The notes under the pieces: generated by a model
The model's input: the letters and a program-made list of their open reading frames with translations, nothing else
Database searches by the model: none
What the model was told of the DNA's origin: nothing
Assembly (NCBI GenBank): GCA_019873685.1
Contig: JAIOAT010000005.1
Span: 1-64,000 of the forward strand
DNA length: 64,000 nucleotides
Reading direction: 5' to 3'
From: Chloroflexota bacterium
GTDB taxonomy: Bacteria; Chloroflexota; Anaerolineae; Aggregatilineales; Ch27
Translations under genes and position numbers: made by a program
Shown: piece after piece, positions 36,113 to 45,528 of the stretch
Layout of the letters: the number at the start of each line of letters is the position of its first letter
Position numbering within the stretch: position 1 is the stretch's first letter

Positions 36113-37258
36113 CTACCGGCCAAGCGCATACTGTCCTGTGACTTCCGGAGCGAGGTTGAGAACAGCGGCGATATAGCACGCCAGCCACCATACCACCGCC
36201 TGAATATCCGGCAGATGCATAGTCTCATTGCCAGGACGCGCTCTGTTGATCGCGGGGCCAATGTACCCCAGAACGCGTTCGCGCCAAGCGCCAGAAGCCG
36301 TCCCCAACCATTCCTCAGGGCAAGCACGCCGCAATTGGACTGAAGCCGGTCTGGCATCATTCAGCGCCACCGCCAGCGTCTGAGCGAGTTGCTGATAATT
36401 CAAGGGCACGACCAGGCCGTCTGCCCGGCTTCCGGCAAGGACACAGACCGCGCCAGTGCCCGGCTGCTCACCGGCATCCTCTGCTTCCACCACATCCACA
36501 ATGATCGCGCCCAGCGCGGGCCGCAGGGCAGGACACGCCGCCATTAACGTCGTCAGTGAGTAATCCTGCCGATCAGGGAACACAAACAGGCAACGACGGT
36601 CGTACTCCAGTAGAGTCTCCTCAACCCGCCGCAAGGCGGCAGCAGCGCCGAGCGCGCTCAGCACACCGGCGGCGTTGTCCAGACCTCCCCCGCTGACCCG
36701 GTCGCCCTGGCGCCGGGGATTGCCATCAACCGTAATCAGATCGGATGGCAACAACAGGCCCTCTTCAGCCTGAAAAAACACCCCTTGCGCGTCAGCATGC
36801 AGGCGACCCCGTGCGCCCACCTCCAACCGCCCATCCTGCATGCGCAAAGCTCGCCCCGGGACAGACGCAACTACCGCATAGGGCTTCGCGATGCATACGG
36901 GCATCAGCCTGGCAGACCGGTCATCGTCCTCCAGCCGGTCAACCCGGAAGGTCTGCCGATCCAGATGAGCGACTACCAGCACGTCGGCCTGCCCGCCAGC
37001 CACACCCAGCCACAGACCAGCATTACCCACGCCTCCTAGGTCCGCCTCCAGCCGGTCGGCCAGCCCGAAGGCAGCAGCGATATCGCTGACCTGATCCAGG
37101 ATGCTATTCGGAAGCGTCGTGCCGGTAGAAGGGGCGAACGCCTGCAGCAGGCTTCGTAGCATGACCCAGGAGGCCTCGCGATCCGCCGCCAACGGTTGCT
37201 GGCGAATCGCGCTTTCCAGACCGGGCACAGCACGCCATAATTGCTCAAGCACCATCAT
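36113..37258 (-). CDS. M42/M28-like peptidase-fold protein lacking the catalytic Glu pair
   Basis: The 381-residue product follows the M42 aminopeptidase layout. It has a first metal motif VLVVAHLDRQTFRV (about residues 94-107), a central inserted beta domain (about 115-200) and RVSGGGLDNAAGVLSALG (about 209-226), which supplies the bridging Asp. Where M42 enzymes have an EE pair (VQEEVG), this protein has VFPDRQDYSLT. Tetrameric M42 activity is therefore unlikely unless other residues substitute. The ATG is at 37258, divergent from psuG. Substrate unknown. Confidence 0.6.
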   Translation of the reverse strand: MMVLEQLWRAVPGLESAIRQQPLAADREASWVMLRSLLQAFAPSTGTTLPNSILDQVSDIAAAFGLADRLEADLGGVGNAGLWLGVAGGQADVLVVAHLDRQTFRVDRLEDDDRSARLMPVCIAKPYAVVASVPGRALRMQDGRLEVGARGRLHADAQGVFFQAEEGLLLPSDLITVDGNPRRQGDRVSGGGLDNAAGVLSALGAAAALRRVEETLLEYDRRCLFVFPDRQDYSLTTLMAACPALRPALGAIIVDVVEAEDAGEQPGTGAVCVLAGSRADGLVVPLNYQQLAQTLAVALNDARPASVQLRRACPEEWLGTASGAWRERVLGYIGPAINRARPGNETMHLPDIQAVVWWLACYIAAVLNLAPEVTGQYALGR

Positions 37259-37311
37259 GCCCCCTCTCCATCCGGATGGGCAGACGCGAAGATGGCCTCA
37301 ACCCGCATTCC

Positions 37312-37320
37312 TGCTATTAT
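37312..37320 (+). promoter_or_regulatory. Extended -10 promoter candidate for the psuG operon
   Basis: TGC-TATTAT forms an extended -10 in the short divergent gap, 58 bases before the psuG ATG. No clear -35. Confidence 0.4.
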
Positions 37321-37377
37321 AGACCAAGGATCAGAACTGAACAGCGAACTGCTTACCCTGGAAGAGAATGAAACCCC

Positions 37378-38304
37378 ATGACCGTTCCACTTGACCTGCA
37401 CCCCGACGTCCGCGCTGCTCTGGCGGAGGATCGCCCGGTTGTTGCTCTGGAATCCACCCTGATCACCCACGGCTTGCCCTACCCGACTAACTTGCAGACG
37501 GCCCTGGCCATGGAGCAGGCCATCCGTGACCACGGCGCAACACCGGCCACGGTCGCCGTACTGGACGGCCGGATTCGTGTCGGCTTGGAACTGGCGGATA
37601 TTGAGCGCTTGATCGAACTCGGCCCTGAACAGGTGCGTAAGTGTAGCCGCCGCGACCTGCCGCTGGTAGTCGGTCTCAAAGGGCACGGCGCAACAACCGT
37701 CGCCGGGACCATGATCGTCGCTCATATGGCCGGGATCGATGTATTCGCCACCGGCGGAATCGGCGGCGTACATCGCGGCCATCCACAGGACATCTCCGCC
37801 GATCTGGTTGAACTGGGCCGGACGCCGGTTGCCGTCGTCTGTTCGGGCGCTAAATCGATCCTTGATCTGCCGCTCACGCTTGAGGTGCTGGAAACCCAGG
37901 GCGTTCCAGTCATCGGTTACGGCACGGACGAACTGCCTGCCTTCTACTCGCGTTCCAGCGGGCTGCCGGTCGACCTCCGGATTGAGTCGCCTGCTGAAGC
38001 CGCCGCTATCATCGACGCGCGGTCGACGCTTGGCCTGCCTCAGGGCATCTTGATCACCGTCCCCGTCCCGGCTGAGCATGAGCTGCCCGCCGAAGCAGCG
38101 GAGCAAGCCATTGCCGAAGCCACCCGCATTGCGGATGAGCAGGGGATAACCGGCAAAGCGATCACGCCTTTTGTCCTGGGTAAGGTACTCGAACTAACCG
38201 GCGGACGTTCCCGCGACGCCAACACCGCGCTGCTGGTCAACAATGCTGCCGTTGCCGCGCAGATCGCCGTCGCTCTGGCTGAACGCAGACTCACCGGGAG
38301 ATGA
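37378..38304 (+). CDS. psuG: Pseudouridine-5'-phosphate glycosidase
   Basis: The 308-residue product is a standard-length PsuG. Motifs are VVALESTLITHGLPYPTN (about residues 21-38), the catalytic-lysine region RRDLPLVVGLKGHGATTVAGTM (KGHGATTVAGTM core), DVFATGGIGGVHRG and VVCSGAKSILDLP. It reversibly splits pseudouridine 5'-phosphate into uracil and ribose 5-phosphate. The following nucleoside hydrolase gene overlaps its stop by four bases (ATGA), and a PfkB kinase gene follows, giving a three-gene nucleoside salvage unit. Confidence 0.93.
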   Translation: MTVPLDLHPDVRAALAEDRPVVALESTLITHGLPYPTNLQTALAMEQAIRDHGATPATVAVLDGRIRVGLELADIERLIELGPEQVRKCSRRDLPLVVGLKGHGATTVAGTMIVAHMAGIDVFATGGIGGVHRGHPQDISADLVELGRTPVAVVCSGAKSILDLPLTLEVLETQGVPVIGYGTDELPAFYSRSSGLPVDLRIESPAEAAAIIDARSTLGLPQGILITVPVPAEHELPAEAAEQAIAEATRIADEQGITGKAITPFVLGKVLELTGGRSRDANTALLVNNAAVAAQIAVALAERRLTGR

Positions 38305-39287
38305 TTCGCATGCCGCGAGACTTCCTGATCGATACGGATACTGCTTCAGATGATGCCGTCGCCTTGCTCATGGCCCTGCGCTGGCCGGATGTGGCCGTCA
38401 GGGCGATCACGGTGGTCGCCGGCAATGTGCCGGTCGACCAGGGCGTAACTAACGCCCTCTACACAGTTGAACTATGCGGGGCGGACGTGCCTGTCTACCG
38501 TGGCGCCGACCGTCCCTTAATGCGCGAGCCTGTCCACGCGCAATTCTTCCATGGCCAGGATGGCATGGGCGACCAGCACTACCCGCCGCCAAAGGCCTCC
38601 CCCCGCCCGGGGCATGCCGTAGACGCGCTAATCGAGACGATCAAAGCGTATCCCGGTCTCACCCTGGTCACGCTCGGCCCGCTGACCAACATCGCGCTGG
38701 CCTTGGCCCGTGCGCCGGAAATCGCCCGGATGGTCGGGCGCTGCGTCGTGATGGGCGGTGCGGCCAATACCGTCGGCAATGTGACGCCTGCCGCCGAATA
38801 CAATATCTGGTTTGATCCGGAAGCGGCGCGGCGCGTCTTTCACAGTGGGCTACCCATTGAGATGGTCGGCTGCGAGCTTTCCACCGGTTCCGCCAACATC
38901 ACCGAAGCAGAAATGGCTGAGATCCGCGCCCTCAATACGCCGCTGGCCCACTTCACCCTGGACTGCAACCGCGCTGGCATCCGGGCTAACCGCGAATGGT
39001 TGGGCGACCCCGGCCTGGCCCTGCCCGATCCGGTAGCCATGGCTATCGCCCTGGATCCGACCATTTGTACCCGCAGCAGCCGCCACCACGTCGAGGTGGA
39101 AACCAGCAGCTCGCTGACGCGGGGGATGACCGTTGTCGACAGGCTGGGCGTGGCGAGCGATGAGCGCAACCGCCCGATCTGGGGAACGCTTGTCGATCGG
39201 CCACCCAGCGTCACCGTCTGCTGGGCGATCGACATTCCCCGCTGGAAGGCCATGCTTTACAGCGTGCTGAAGGAGCAACCGGCCTGA
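38301..39287 (+). CDS. Inosine-uridine-preferring nucleoside hydrolase family protein
   Basis: The 328-residue product has the calcium-binding signature FLIDTDTASDDAVALLMAL near the N-terminus, VTLGPLTNIALALARAPEI (about residues 118-136), VVMGGAANTVGNVTPAAEYNIWFDPEAA (PAAEYNIWFDPE core, about 158-170) and a late metal Asp region. The family hydrolyses ribonucleosides to base and ribose. Specificity cannot be read reliably. The start overlaps psuG by four bases, and a second ATG nine bases on is possible. The next gene begins three bases after its stop. Confidence 0.92.
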   Translation: MIRMPRDFLIDTDTASDDAVALLMALRWPDVAVRAITVVAGNVPVDQGVTNALYTVELCGADVPVYRGADRPLMREPVHAQFFHGQDGMGDQHYPPPKASPRPGHAVDALIETIKAYPGLTLVTLGPLTNIALALARAPEIARMVGRCVVMGGAANTVGNVTPAAEYNIWFDPEAARRVFHSGLPIEMVGCELSTGSANITEAEMAEIRALNTPLAHFTLDCNRAGIRANREWLGDPGLALPDPVAMAIALDPTICTRSSRHHVEVETSSSLTRGMTVVDRLGVASDERNRPIWGTLVDRPPSVTVCWAIDIPRWKAMLYSVLKEQPA

Positions 39288-39289
39288 GT

Positions 39290-40234
39290 ATGAGCGTCCG
39301 TTATCTGGCTCCCGGCATCATTCTGGATGACATCGTGTTTCCTGACGGTCGCACCCGTATGGGCACCCTGGGCGGCGGCGGCGCTCAGGCAACTTGGGGG
39401 ATGGCGCTCGCAGCGGAATCGGGCGACCAGGTAGGTATGCTTGCCGGAGTCGGGCGGGACTTTCCGTTTGAGGCCCTTGCACCGCTGGCGGCAATGGGCA
39501 TTGATCTGACAGGAGTGCACGTCACCGATCTACCGACGCCACGCGCCTGGCAAATCCTGGAAGCCGATGGCCGCCGGACACATGTCTGGCGCGTTGATCA
39601 GTCCACCTCTGATCACCAGACTCATCCCGACGCCGCAACGATTCTGCGCTTCTATCCGGCGGTGCAGGTCCTCCACTGGGGCATTCATCCGGAAGCCCCG
39701 TACCTCGCTCCCTGCCAGGCGCTACGGGAACAGGGGGTGCTGGTCAGCCTTGAGCCTTTCAAAGCCCCGGAACAGCCACCCGCAGAAGAAGAGGTAGCGT
39801 TGATCCTGGCCGCCAGTGACATTTACTCGCCGAACTGGCCGGAGGCGATCGCGCTGTTTGGCACCGACCACAGGCGAACACTATTGGAACGCGCCCGCGC
39901 TCTCGGCGGCCATATTCTGGCGTTGAGGCTTGGCGCAGCCGGCGCTGAAGTCTGGGACCTCCATACAGGGGAAGGCGTCGCTGTGCCGCCCGCGCCCTCC
40001 GGACCGGTCGTTGACCCGGTCGGCGCAGGTGATGCTTTCTGCGGGGCGTTCGCTGTCACCTGGCACCGCACCGCCGACCTGGCTGAAGCGGTCGTCAGCG
40101 CAGCCGTAGCCGCTTCGTATATGCTGGAACAGGTTGGCCTTCCTCCCTCGCGCCCGCCGCTCGCAGATCAGCAGGCGCGCAACCGCGCAGTCCGCGCCGG
40201 TCTGCAGCGGCTGACGCTGTCACAGTTGGCTTGA
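39290..40234 (+). CDS. PfkB-family kinase (Mak32-like subgroup; possible nucleoside/pseudouridine kinase)
   Basis: The 314-residue ribokinase-fold protein has the N-terminal glycine motif MGTLGGGGAQATWGMALA (about residues 24-41) and the anion-hole/catalytic motif VVDPVGAGDAFCGAFA (about 241-256), with the catalytic Asp in GAGD. The GGGG motif is reminiscent of the Mak32-like branch. Its position behind psuG and a nucleoside hydrolase suggests a pseudouridine or ribose kinase supplying the PsuG substrate or trapping ribose. That is inference from context. Confidence 0.85.
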   Translation: MSVRYLAPGIILDDIVFPDGRTRMGTLGGGGAQATWGMALAAESGDQVGMLAGVGRDFPFEALAPLAAMGIDLTGVHVTDLPTPRAWQILEADGRRTHVWRVDQSTSDHQTHPDAATILRFYPAVQVLHWGIHPEAPYLAPCQALREQGVLVSLEPFKAPEQPPAEEEVALILAASDIYSPNWPEAIALFGTDHRRTLLERARALGGHILALRLGAAGAEVWDLHTGEGVAVPPAPSGPVVDPVGAGDAFCGAFAVTWHRTADLAEAVVSAAVAASYMLEQVGLPPSRPPLADQQARNRAVRAGLQRLTLSQLA

Positions 40235-40263
40235 GGAAAGTGGCTGGGTAGTATGCTCCGCTT

Positions 40264-42276
40264 TCATCCAGTCCATCCTGGGGTTGGCGGCTCGACCGCA
40301 TAAGCGATCATCAGATCGTGTAGCGCACTACCGGACTGGACGCGGATCGGTAGAACAATCTCTGGCTGAGCCACAAAGCACAGCGTCTCGTTGACCGCCT
40401 CACAGTAGAAGATCATCGCCTGCGCCTTCAGTGTCGTCTCTCCCGCTGCGAACACCACCGGCGTAGTAATCGTCCGGGCGGCCTCTGTGATTGTCTGCGT
40501 AGCCCCTGCCTGTTCGATCCGGACAATTGCCCCATCGGCTTGCCAGGTTACGGTCGAAGTCGCCAGGTCATTAATCTTGTACCCTTCCGGCAGATCAATC
40601 TGCAGGGTCAGTGTGCCACTGCCCGGCGCAACGGTCTGCAAGGCCAGAACCACCTCTTCGCCGCTGGCGGGGGCCGCACTGTCAGCCTCTGCTCGTCTAG
40701 TGAGCAGCACATCAGGATTGGCGAAGGTGACACTGCTCACTGTCTGTGTCGCCAGATCGATCACCCGGATGGCGTGATTGTTGGTGTCGGCGACATACAA
40801 CCGCCCGGCTGCATAGGAAAGACCACCCGGCTCGTCAAAGAGGGCATCCTCAGCGCAACCATCCCGGTAGCCGCCAGGCGCCTCCCCGGCCAGAGTGCGC
40901 ACTTCCCCACTGACCGGGTCAACCTGTTTGATCTTGTTGTTGTAGGTGTCCGCCACGTACAGTAGCCCATCCCCGTACGCCACCCCCAGCGGATGCTGGA
41001 GCAGGGCCGCACTCCCGACGCCATCGCGATCACCGAAGTCAAACAGCCCCGTACCAATGATTGTACGCACACCGCCAGCGGGATCGGTGTCCGCCATACG
41101 TATAGCGCTGGCTTCACTGTCGGCAAAGTAAAGCATCGTCCCATCGGTCGTGATGCCGCTGGGTTGCGCCAGCGCCGCGTCGGCGTGCAGTCCGTCAACC
41201 AGCCCCTCCCGACCGCTACCGGAGTGCACCGCTATCGCCCCGGTAACCGTATCATAGCGCCACAACTGATGCGTTCCCGCCATGGCCACATACAGGACAT
41301 CGCCCACGCGTGCGACATCCCACGGGCTGCTCAGCGCCACTGACATTGCGCGACCGCTGGGCGGCTGCCCTCTGCCCTGCTGACCGGAACCCGCCACAGT
41401 TGTGACAGTCTCTGCTACCAGGTCAACCGCTCGCAACATGTGATTCCCGGCATCCGCGACATACAGGATGCGCCCGTCAGCAGCCAACGCCATCCCCTGT
41501 GGCGTATTGAAGCGAGCCGAGTCATAACGCCCATCCGCGTAGCCGGCCACGCCCTCCCCGATCACCGCCAGCACTTCGTAGGTGTCCAGAGCAGCCACAA
41601 CAATTCGATGATGATTGGAGTCCGCGATAAATAGCCGCCCACCGGCCTCATCCGCCAGCACCTTGCCCGGAAACGCCAGTCCGCCCTCCGGGCGCTCTGC
41701 AGCAGCCGCAGCCATTGGAAGCGGTGTACGTACGATTTTGCCTGCCGCCTCATACGTTGCGACCAGGTCGGCGATCACCGGCTGGAGGACATCGTACACG
41801 CCCTCCCCTTCGTGATAGCCAACAACATAGCCTTCCGGGTCAATGAGCATGACTGTCGGCCACGCCCGGATTCCCCAGGCGTTCCAGATGCGAAAGTCGC
41901 GGTCATTGACCACCGGATGGGCAATCTCATACCGCTGCAGAATCTGGCGGATGTTCCCAGAATCCTTTTCGTTTTCGAACTTGGCGCTATGCACGCCGAT
42001 CACCACCAGCGTGTTAGGAAACTCATCCTCAAGCCGCTTGAGATCAGGCAGAATGTGGATGCAGTTGATGCACCCATACGTCCAGAAATCCAGGACAACC
42101 ACCTTGCCGCGTAGCGTCTCCCAATCCAGCGGGCCGGAGACGTTGAGCCAATCCACATCAGCAGGGAAAGGCAAGGCTGGTACCCGGTCGGTTTCACTCT
42201 GCCCCACTACTGGCGTCGCCAGCGGCGCCACACCAACGATGAGCAGCAGAATCACACCGAGTATGTAGCGAACCAT
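40264..42276 (-). CDS. Secreted thioredoxin-NHL propeller fusion with DsbD-alpha-like C-terminal domain
   Basis: The 670-residue product has a signal peptide (about 1-25), a TlpA-like thioredoxin domain with CINC at residues 69-72 (VLDFWTYGCINCIHILPDL), then NHL repeats (about 185-530; recurring LFIADSNHHRIV, LYVADAGNHMLRAVD, LYVADTYNNKIKQVD and LYVADTNNHAIRVID). The layout resembles NHLRC2. A further beta domain of about 130 residues ends with IFYCEAVNETLCFVAQPEIV, which recalls the DsbD alpha domain and its redox cysteine pair, here spaced C-x7-C. The protein probably acts on extracytoplasmic thiols. The ATG at 42276 has TTGAGG upstream and starts directly at the signal peptide. Confidence 0.82.
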   Translation of the reverse strand: MVRYILGVILLLIVGVAPLATPVVGQSETDRVPALPFPADVDWLNVSGPLDWETLRGKVVVLDFWTYGCINCIHILPDLKRLEDEFPNTLVVIGVHSAKFENEKDSGNIRQILQRYEIAHPVVNDRDFRIWNAWGIRAWPTVMLIDPEGYVVGYHEGEGVYDVLQPVIADLVATYEAAGKIVRTPLPMAAAAAERPEGGLAFPGKVLADEAGGRLFIADSNHHRIVVAALDTYEVLAVIGEGVAGYADGRYDSARFNTPQGMALAADGRILYVADAGNHMLRAVDLVAETVTTVAGSGQQGRGQPPSGRAMSVALSSPWDVARVGDVLYVAMAGTHQLWRYDTVTGAIAVHSGSGREGLVDGLHADAALAQPSGITTDGTMLYFADSEASAIRMADTDPAGGVRTIIGTGLFDFGDRDGVGSAALLQHPLGVAYGDGLLYVADTYNNKIKQVDPVSGEVRTLAGEAPGGYRDGCAEDALFDEPGGLSYAAGRLYVADTNNHAIRVIDLATQTVSSVTFANPDVLLTRRAEADSAAPASGEEVVLALQTVAPGSGTLTLQIDLPEGYKINDLATSTVTWQADGAIVRIEQAGATQTITEAARTITTPVVFAAGETTLKAQAMIFYCEAVNETLCFVAQPEIVLPIRVQSGSALHDLMIAYAVEPPTPGWTG

Positions 42277-42436
42277 TGTGCATACCTCAAGATAGAACCT
42301 GTTGCTCATGCCAGGCTATGATACAGCATTGCAAAGCAAGTTAAGGATACCCTGATAACCCGCTGAGACCCGTCTAAGAAGCAGGGGACGACACGCCGCC
42401 CGGTTCTGGTGCCTTGCACCCTGTCAAAGATCAATC

Positions 42437-42461
42437 GAGCCGGGACGTGACGCCCCGGCTC
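42437..42461 (-). terminator. Hairpin downstream of icd
   Basis: Eight-base arms GAGCCGGG (42437-42444) and CCCGGCTC (42454-42461) flank a nine-base loop, 34 bases after the icd stop on the minus strand. Only a short T stretch follows, so termination strength is uncertain. Confidence 0.45.
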
Positions 42462-42494
42462 ACAACTCTGAGTGGCATGCTCTGCAGGGGCAAC

Positions 42495-43742
42495 TCAGCC
42501 CATGTTGGCGATCACGGCAGAGGCGAATTCGCTCGTACCGACTTCGGTTGCGCCTTCCATCTGACGGGCGAAATCATACGTGACGATTTTCTGCTCAATC
42601 GTCTTCTCATACGCCCGATTGATCAACTCCGCCGCTTCCCACCAGTTCATATATTCCAGCATCATCACACCGGAGAACAGCAACGACCCCGGATTGACCT
42701 TGTTGAGATTCGTGTACTTGGGGGCCGTCCCATGTGTGGCCTCAAACACCGCGACTTCATCCCCGATGTTCGCGCCGGGGGCGATTCCCACGCCGCCGAC
42801 ATGCGCCGCTGCTGCATCACTGAGGTAGTCGCCGTTGAGATTCATGGTGGCGATAACATCAAATTCGTCCGGACGCAGAAGAAGATGCTGGAAGATGATG
42901 TCAGCGATGCGGTCTTTGATCACGATCTTGCCGTCGGGCTGCTTGCCGTTGTACTTCTCCCACAGTTCGTCCTCGGTGATGGTCACCTCGCCGAACTCCT
43001 CGGCAGCGACCTCGTAGCCCCACTTGCGGAACGCCCCTTCCGTGTACTTCTGGATGTTCCCTTTGTGTACCAATGTGACGGACTTCCGCCCACGCTCCAG
43101 CGCATAGCGGATCGCCTGTCGAACCAGCCGTTTACTGGCGAACGCACTGATTGGCTTGATCCCCAGCCCGGCGCCCTCAAAGAACTGCGCACCGAACTCC
43201 CGGCGCAGGAAGGCAGCCAGCTTCTCGTTCTCCGGCGTGCCGGATTCAAACTCAATCCCCGCGTAGACATCTTCCGTGTTCTCGCGGAAGATCACAACGT
43301 TCGTCTTCTCTGGCTCGCGCAGCGGGCTGGGCACCCCCCGGTACCAGCGCACCGGACGAACACACGCATACAGGTCCAGCACCTGCCGCAATGTGACGTT
43401 CAGGCTACGGAAGCCGCCCCCAACCGGCGTCGTTAGCGGCCCCTTGATGCCAATGTGATACTGCCGCAGCGCCTCAAACGTCTCCTCAGGCATATAGTCA
43501 CCGTCATAGATGCGCGCTGCCTTCTCCCCGGCGTAGATCTCCATCCAGTGGATCTTGCGCTGCCCACCGTACGCCTTCTCTACAGCCGCATCCCAGATCC
43601 GCTTGGACGCGGTCATAATGTCATAACCGATGCCATCACCTTCGATGAACGCGATGATTGGCTGATCCGGAATATGCAGCTTGCCATCCTTCACCGTGAT
43701 CTTCTCACCGGCCGCTGGCGGTACGATCTTCTGAAATGGCAT
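42495..43742 (-). CDS. icd: NADP-dependent isocitrate dehydrogenase
   Basis: The 415-residue product is the length of E. coli Icd. Substrate motifs are [13 protein letters not shown] (Ser site that AceK phosphorylates in enterobacteria), [24 protein letters not shown], the Lys/Tyr helix and the metal Asp segment [16 protein letters not shown]. The coenzyme region is [23 protein letters not shown]; the Lys-Tyr pair in TAPKYT fits NADP preference. The enzyme makes 2-oxoglutarate in the TCA cycle. GGAGACACTCCAAG precedes the ATG at 43742. The gene appears monocistronic. Confidence 0.95.
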   Translation of the reverse strand: MPFQKIVPPAAGEKITVKDGKLHIPDQPIIAFIEGDGIGYDIMTASKRIWDAAVEKAYGGQRKIHWMEIYAGEKAARIYDGDYMPEETFEALRQYHIGIKGPLTTPVGGGFRSLNVTLRQVLDLYACVRPVRWYRGVPSPLREPEKTNVVIFRENTEDVYAGIEFESGTPENEKLAAFLRREFGAQFFEGAGLGIKPISAFASKRLVRQAIRYALERGRKSVTLVHKGNIQKYTEGAFRKWGYEVAAEEFGEVTITEDELWEKYNGKQPDGKIVIKDRIADIIFQHLLLRPDEFDVIATMNLNGDYLSDAAAAHVGGVGIAPGANIGDEVAVFEATHGTAPKYTNLNKVNPGSLLFSGVMMLEYMNWWEAAELINRAYEKTIEQKIVTYDFARQMEGATEVGTSEFASAVIANMG

Positions 43743-43881
43743 CTTGGAGTGTCTCCTCGCTAAAGTGTCAAGCTTGAACCGGGGCGAATTATACCCTACC
43801 GGCGCTGCACAGTAGGATGCAGATCGGAGTCAAACGGTCGCATAACGCCACTGGAATTGTGCAGCAACACTGAAGACGGCG

Positions 43882-45528
43882 CTACTTGGCCAGCCGCACT
43901 TTCAAAAGCCCCAGTAGCCAGGTCAACTCACCAATGCGCAGCACGAGCGCCAGCGCCACAAACACTGCGGCGCCGGCTGCAGCCGCGCCAACGACCAGCA
44001 GCATCTCTCCCGCCACCCCTGACGGAACCAGGCCGGCCAGCAGCCGATTAGCGTCAGCGGCCACGAACCCCATCACCGCTGAGGCCAGGGCGGTCTTCAG
44101 CACGGTGGTCACAAGGCCATTCCTGTAACGGCCGCCGATCCGCCGGCGCAGTAGCCACGCGGAGATGCTGGCGTGCAGGATATGCTTGACTGAGTCCGCG
44201 ATCATCAGGCTGAACAGGCCGTACCTATCCATCAGACCCAGCGCCACCGCCATATAAGCCGCCAGGCTGATCACGCCAACAATGGCCGGGGTCAGGGTAT
44301 CCTGCTGCGAGTAGAAGGCGAAAACCAGCAGCAAGTCTACCGCGGCGAACGGCAGCCCGAACAGGTAGAGTTGCAGGGCCAGGACGGTGTGGGCCGTATC
44401 AACCGCAGTAAATGAGCCATGCTCAAATATCAGCCGCACAATCGGCGCTGCCAGCACGAACAACCCGACTGATGCCGGGACTATCAACGCCGCGGCCAGG
44501 CGCAAGCCGCGACTCAGGGTATCCTGATAAGTGCGCAACCCGTTATCCGAATACAACAGTACCGCCTGCCGGGAGAGCGTCGGCAGGATGGCGATACTGA
44601 TCGCCGTTGCCACCAACCCGTGCGGGAATTGCACCAGCGTCGTGGCAAAATTCATATAACTGATACTTGCCGGGCCAACCTGCGCCGCCAGCCGGTAGCT
44701 CACCAGGCGGATCACCAGTGTGTCGATCACCAGCGAGGCCAGCACTGGCACGTAGAGCACCAGAATGCGTCGCAGGCCGGGTTCCTGCCACGCGCCACGC
44801 AATACCAGCCGCAATTGCGTACCGCGCAGACCCCAGCACTGAGCGCCCATCTGCACCGCCGCGCCGATCAGCCAGCCTAGCGCCATCGCCTGAATACCCA
44901 GCCGGGGCGCAGCGATGACCGCCACGAGTACAATCGTGCCGTTGAACACTGCCCCGGCAAAGGCAGGTAGCGCAAAACGTCTCAGCGCGTATAGCAGACC
45001 GCTCAGCAGGGCAAATACACCGAGGAATAGCAGGGCAGGCATGGTGATCCGCAGGAGCACCGTCGCCAGTTCCTGCACCTGCGGGACGGCTTCCCCGGCG
45101 ATCAGGCCGACAATCTGCGGCGCCAGGAGCTCCAACACCAGAACAAGGATGGCCAGCGCGGAAACCACCACCCCTAGCAACAGGTTGACCAGCCGCCACA
45201 GCGCTGATCGATCTTGCTGCATGGCGTATTCACTGAGCACCGGCACCAGGGCGCTATTGACGTGCCCCCCGATGAGCAGGTCGTACAGCGTGCGCGGCAC
45301 GATCAGGGCGATATTGAAGGCGTCAACTGCCACCCCTGCGCCGAACAGGTTGCTGAGCAACATCTCGCGCCCAAGTCCCAGCACCCGGCTGGCGATATTC
45401 CCCAGGGCGTTGATGCCAGTCGCCCTGGCCACACCGGCGTCATCTACCGCCTGCGTTTCAGTGGCCATCGGCGGTACAGGCTGAAGCAAGGGAGAGGATT
45501 CGGCGCCAGGATTCGTCCCGGAGGTCAT
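43882..45528 (-). CDS. murJ: Lipid II flippase MurJ (MviN)
   Basis: The 548-residue MOP-superfamily membrane protein has about 14 predicted transmembrane helices. The N-terminal family signature is INALGNIASRVLGLGREMLLSNLFGAG (ASRVLGLGREM core, about residues 46-56), followed by DAFNIALIVPRTLYDLLIGG. It flips lipid-linked peptidoglycan precursors. The first 35 residues are hydrophilic and poorly conserved. The start ATGA overlaps the rfaE2 stop by four bases, and GGAGGGTGA supplies the ribosome site, so translation is coupled to rfaE2. Confidence 0.9.
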   Translation of the reverse strand: MTSGTNPGAESSPLLQPVPPMATETQAVDDAGVARATGINALGNIASRVLGLGREMLLSNLFGAGVAVDAFNIALIVPRTLYDLLIGGHVNSALVPVLSEYAMQQDRSALWRLVNLLLGVVVSALAILVLVLELLAPQIVGLIAGEAVPQVQELATVLLRITMPALLFLGVFALLSGLLYALRRFALPAFAGAVFNGTIVLVAVIAAPRLGIQAMALGWLIGAAVQMGAQCWGLRGTQLRLVLRGAWQEPGLRRILVLYVPVLASLVIDTLVIRLVSYRLAAQVGPASISYMNFATTLVQFPHGLVATAISIAILPTLSRQAVLLYSDNGLRTYQDTLSRGLRLAAALIVPASVGLFVLAAPIVRLIFEHGSFTAVDTAHTVLALQLYLFGLPFAAVDLLLVFAFYSQQDTLTPAIVGVISLAAYMAVALGLMDRYGLFSLMIADSVKHILHASISAWLLRRRIGGRYRNGLVTTVLKTALASAVMGFVAADANRLLAGLVPSGVAGEMLLVVGAAAAGAAVFVALALVLRIGELTWLLGLLKVRLAK

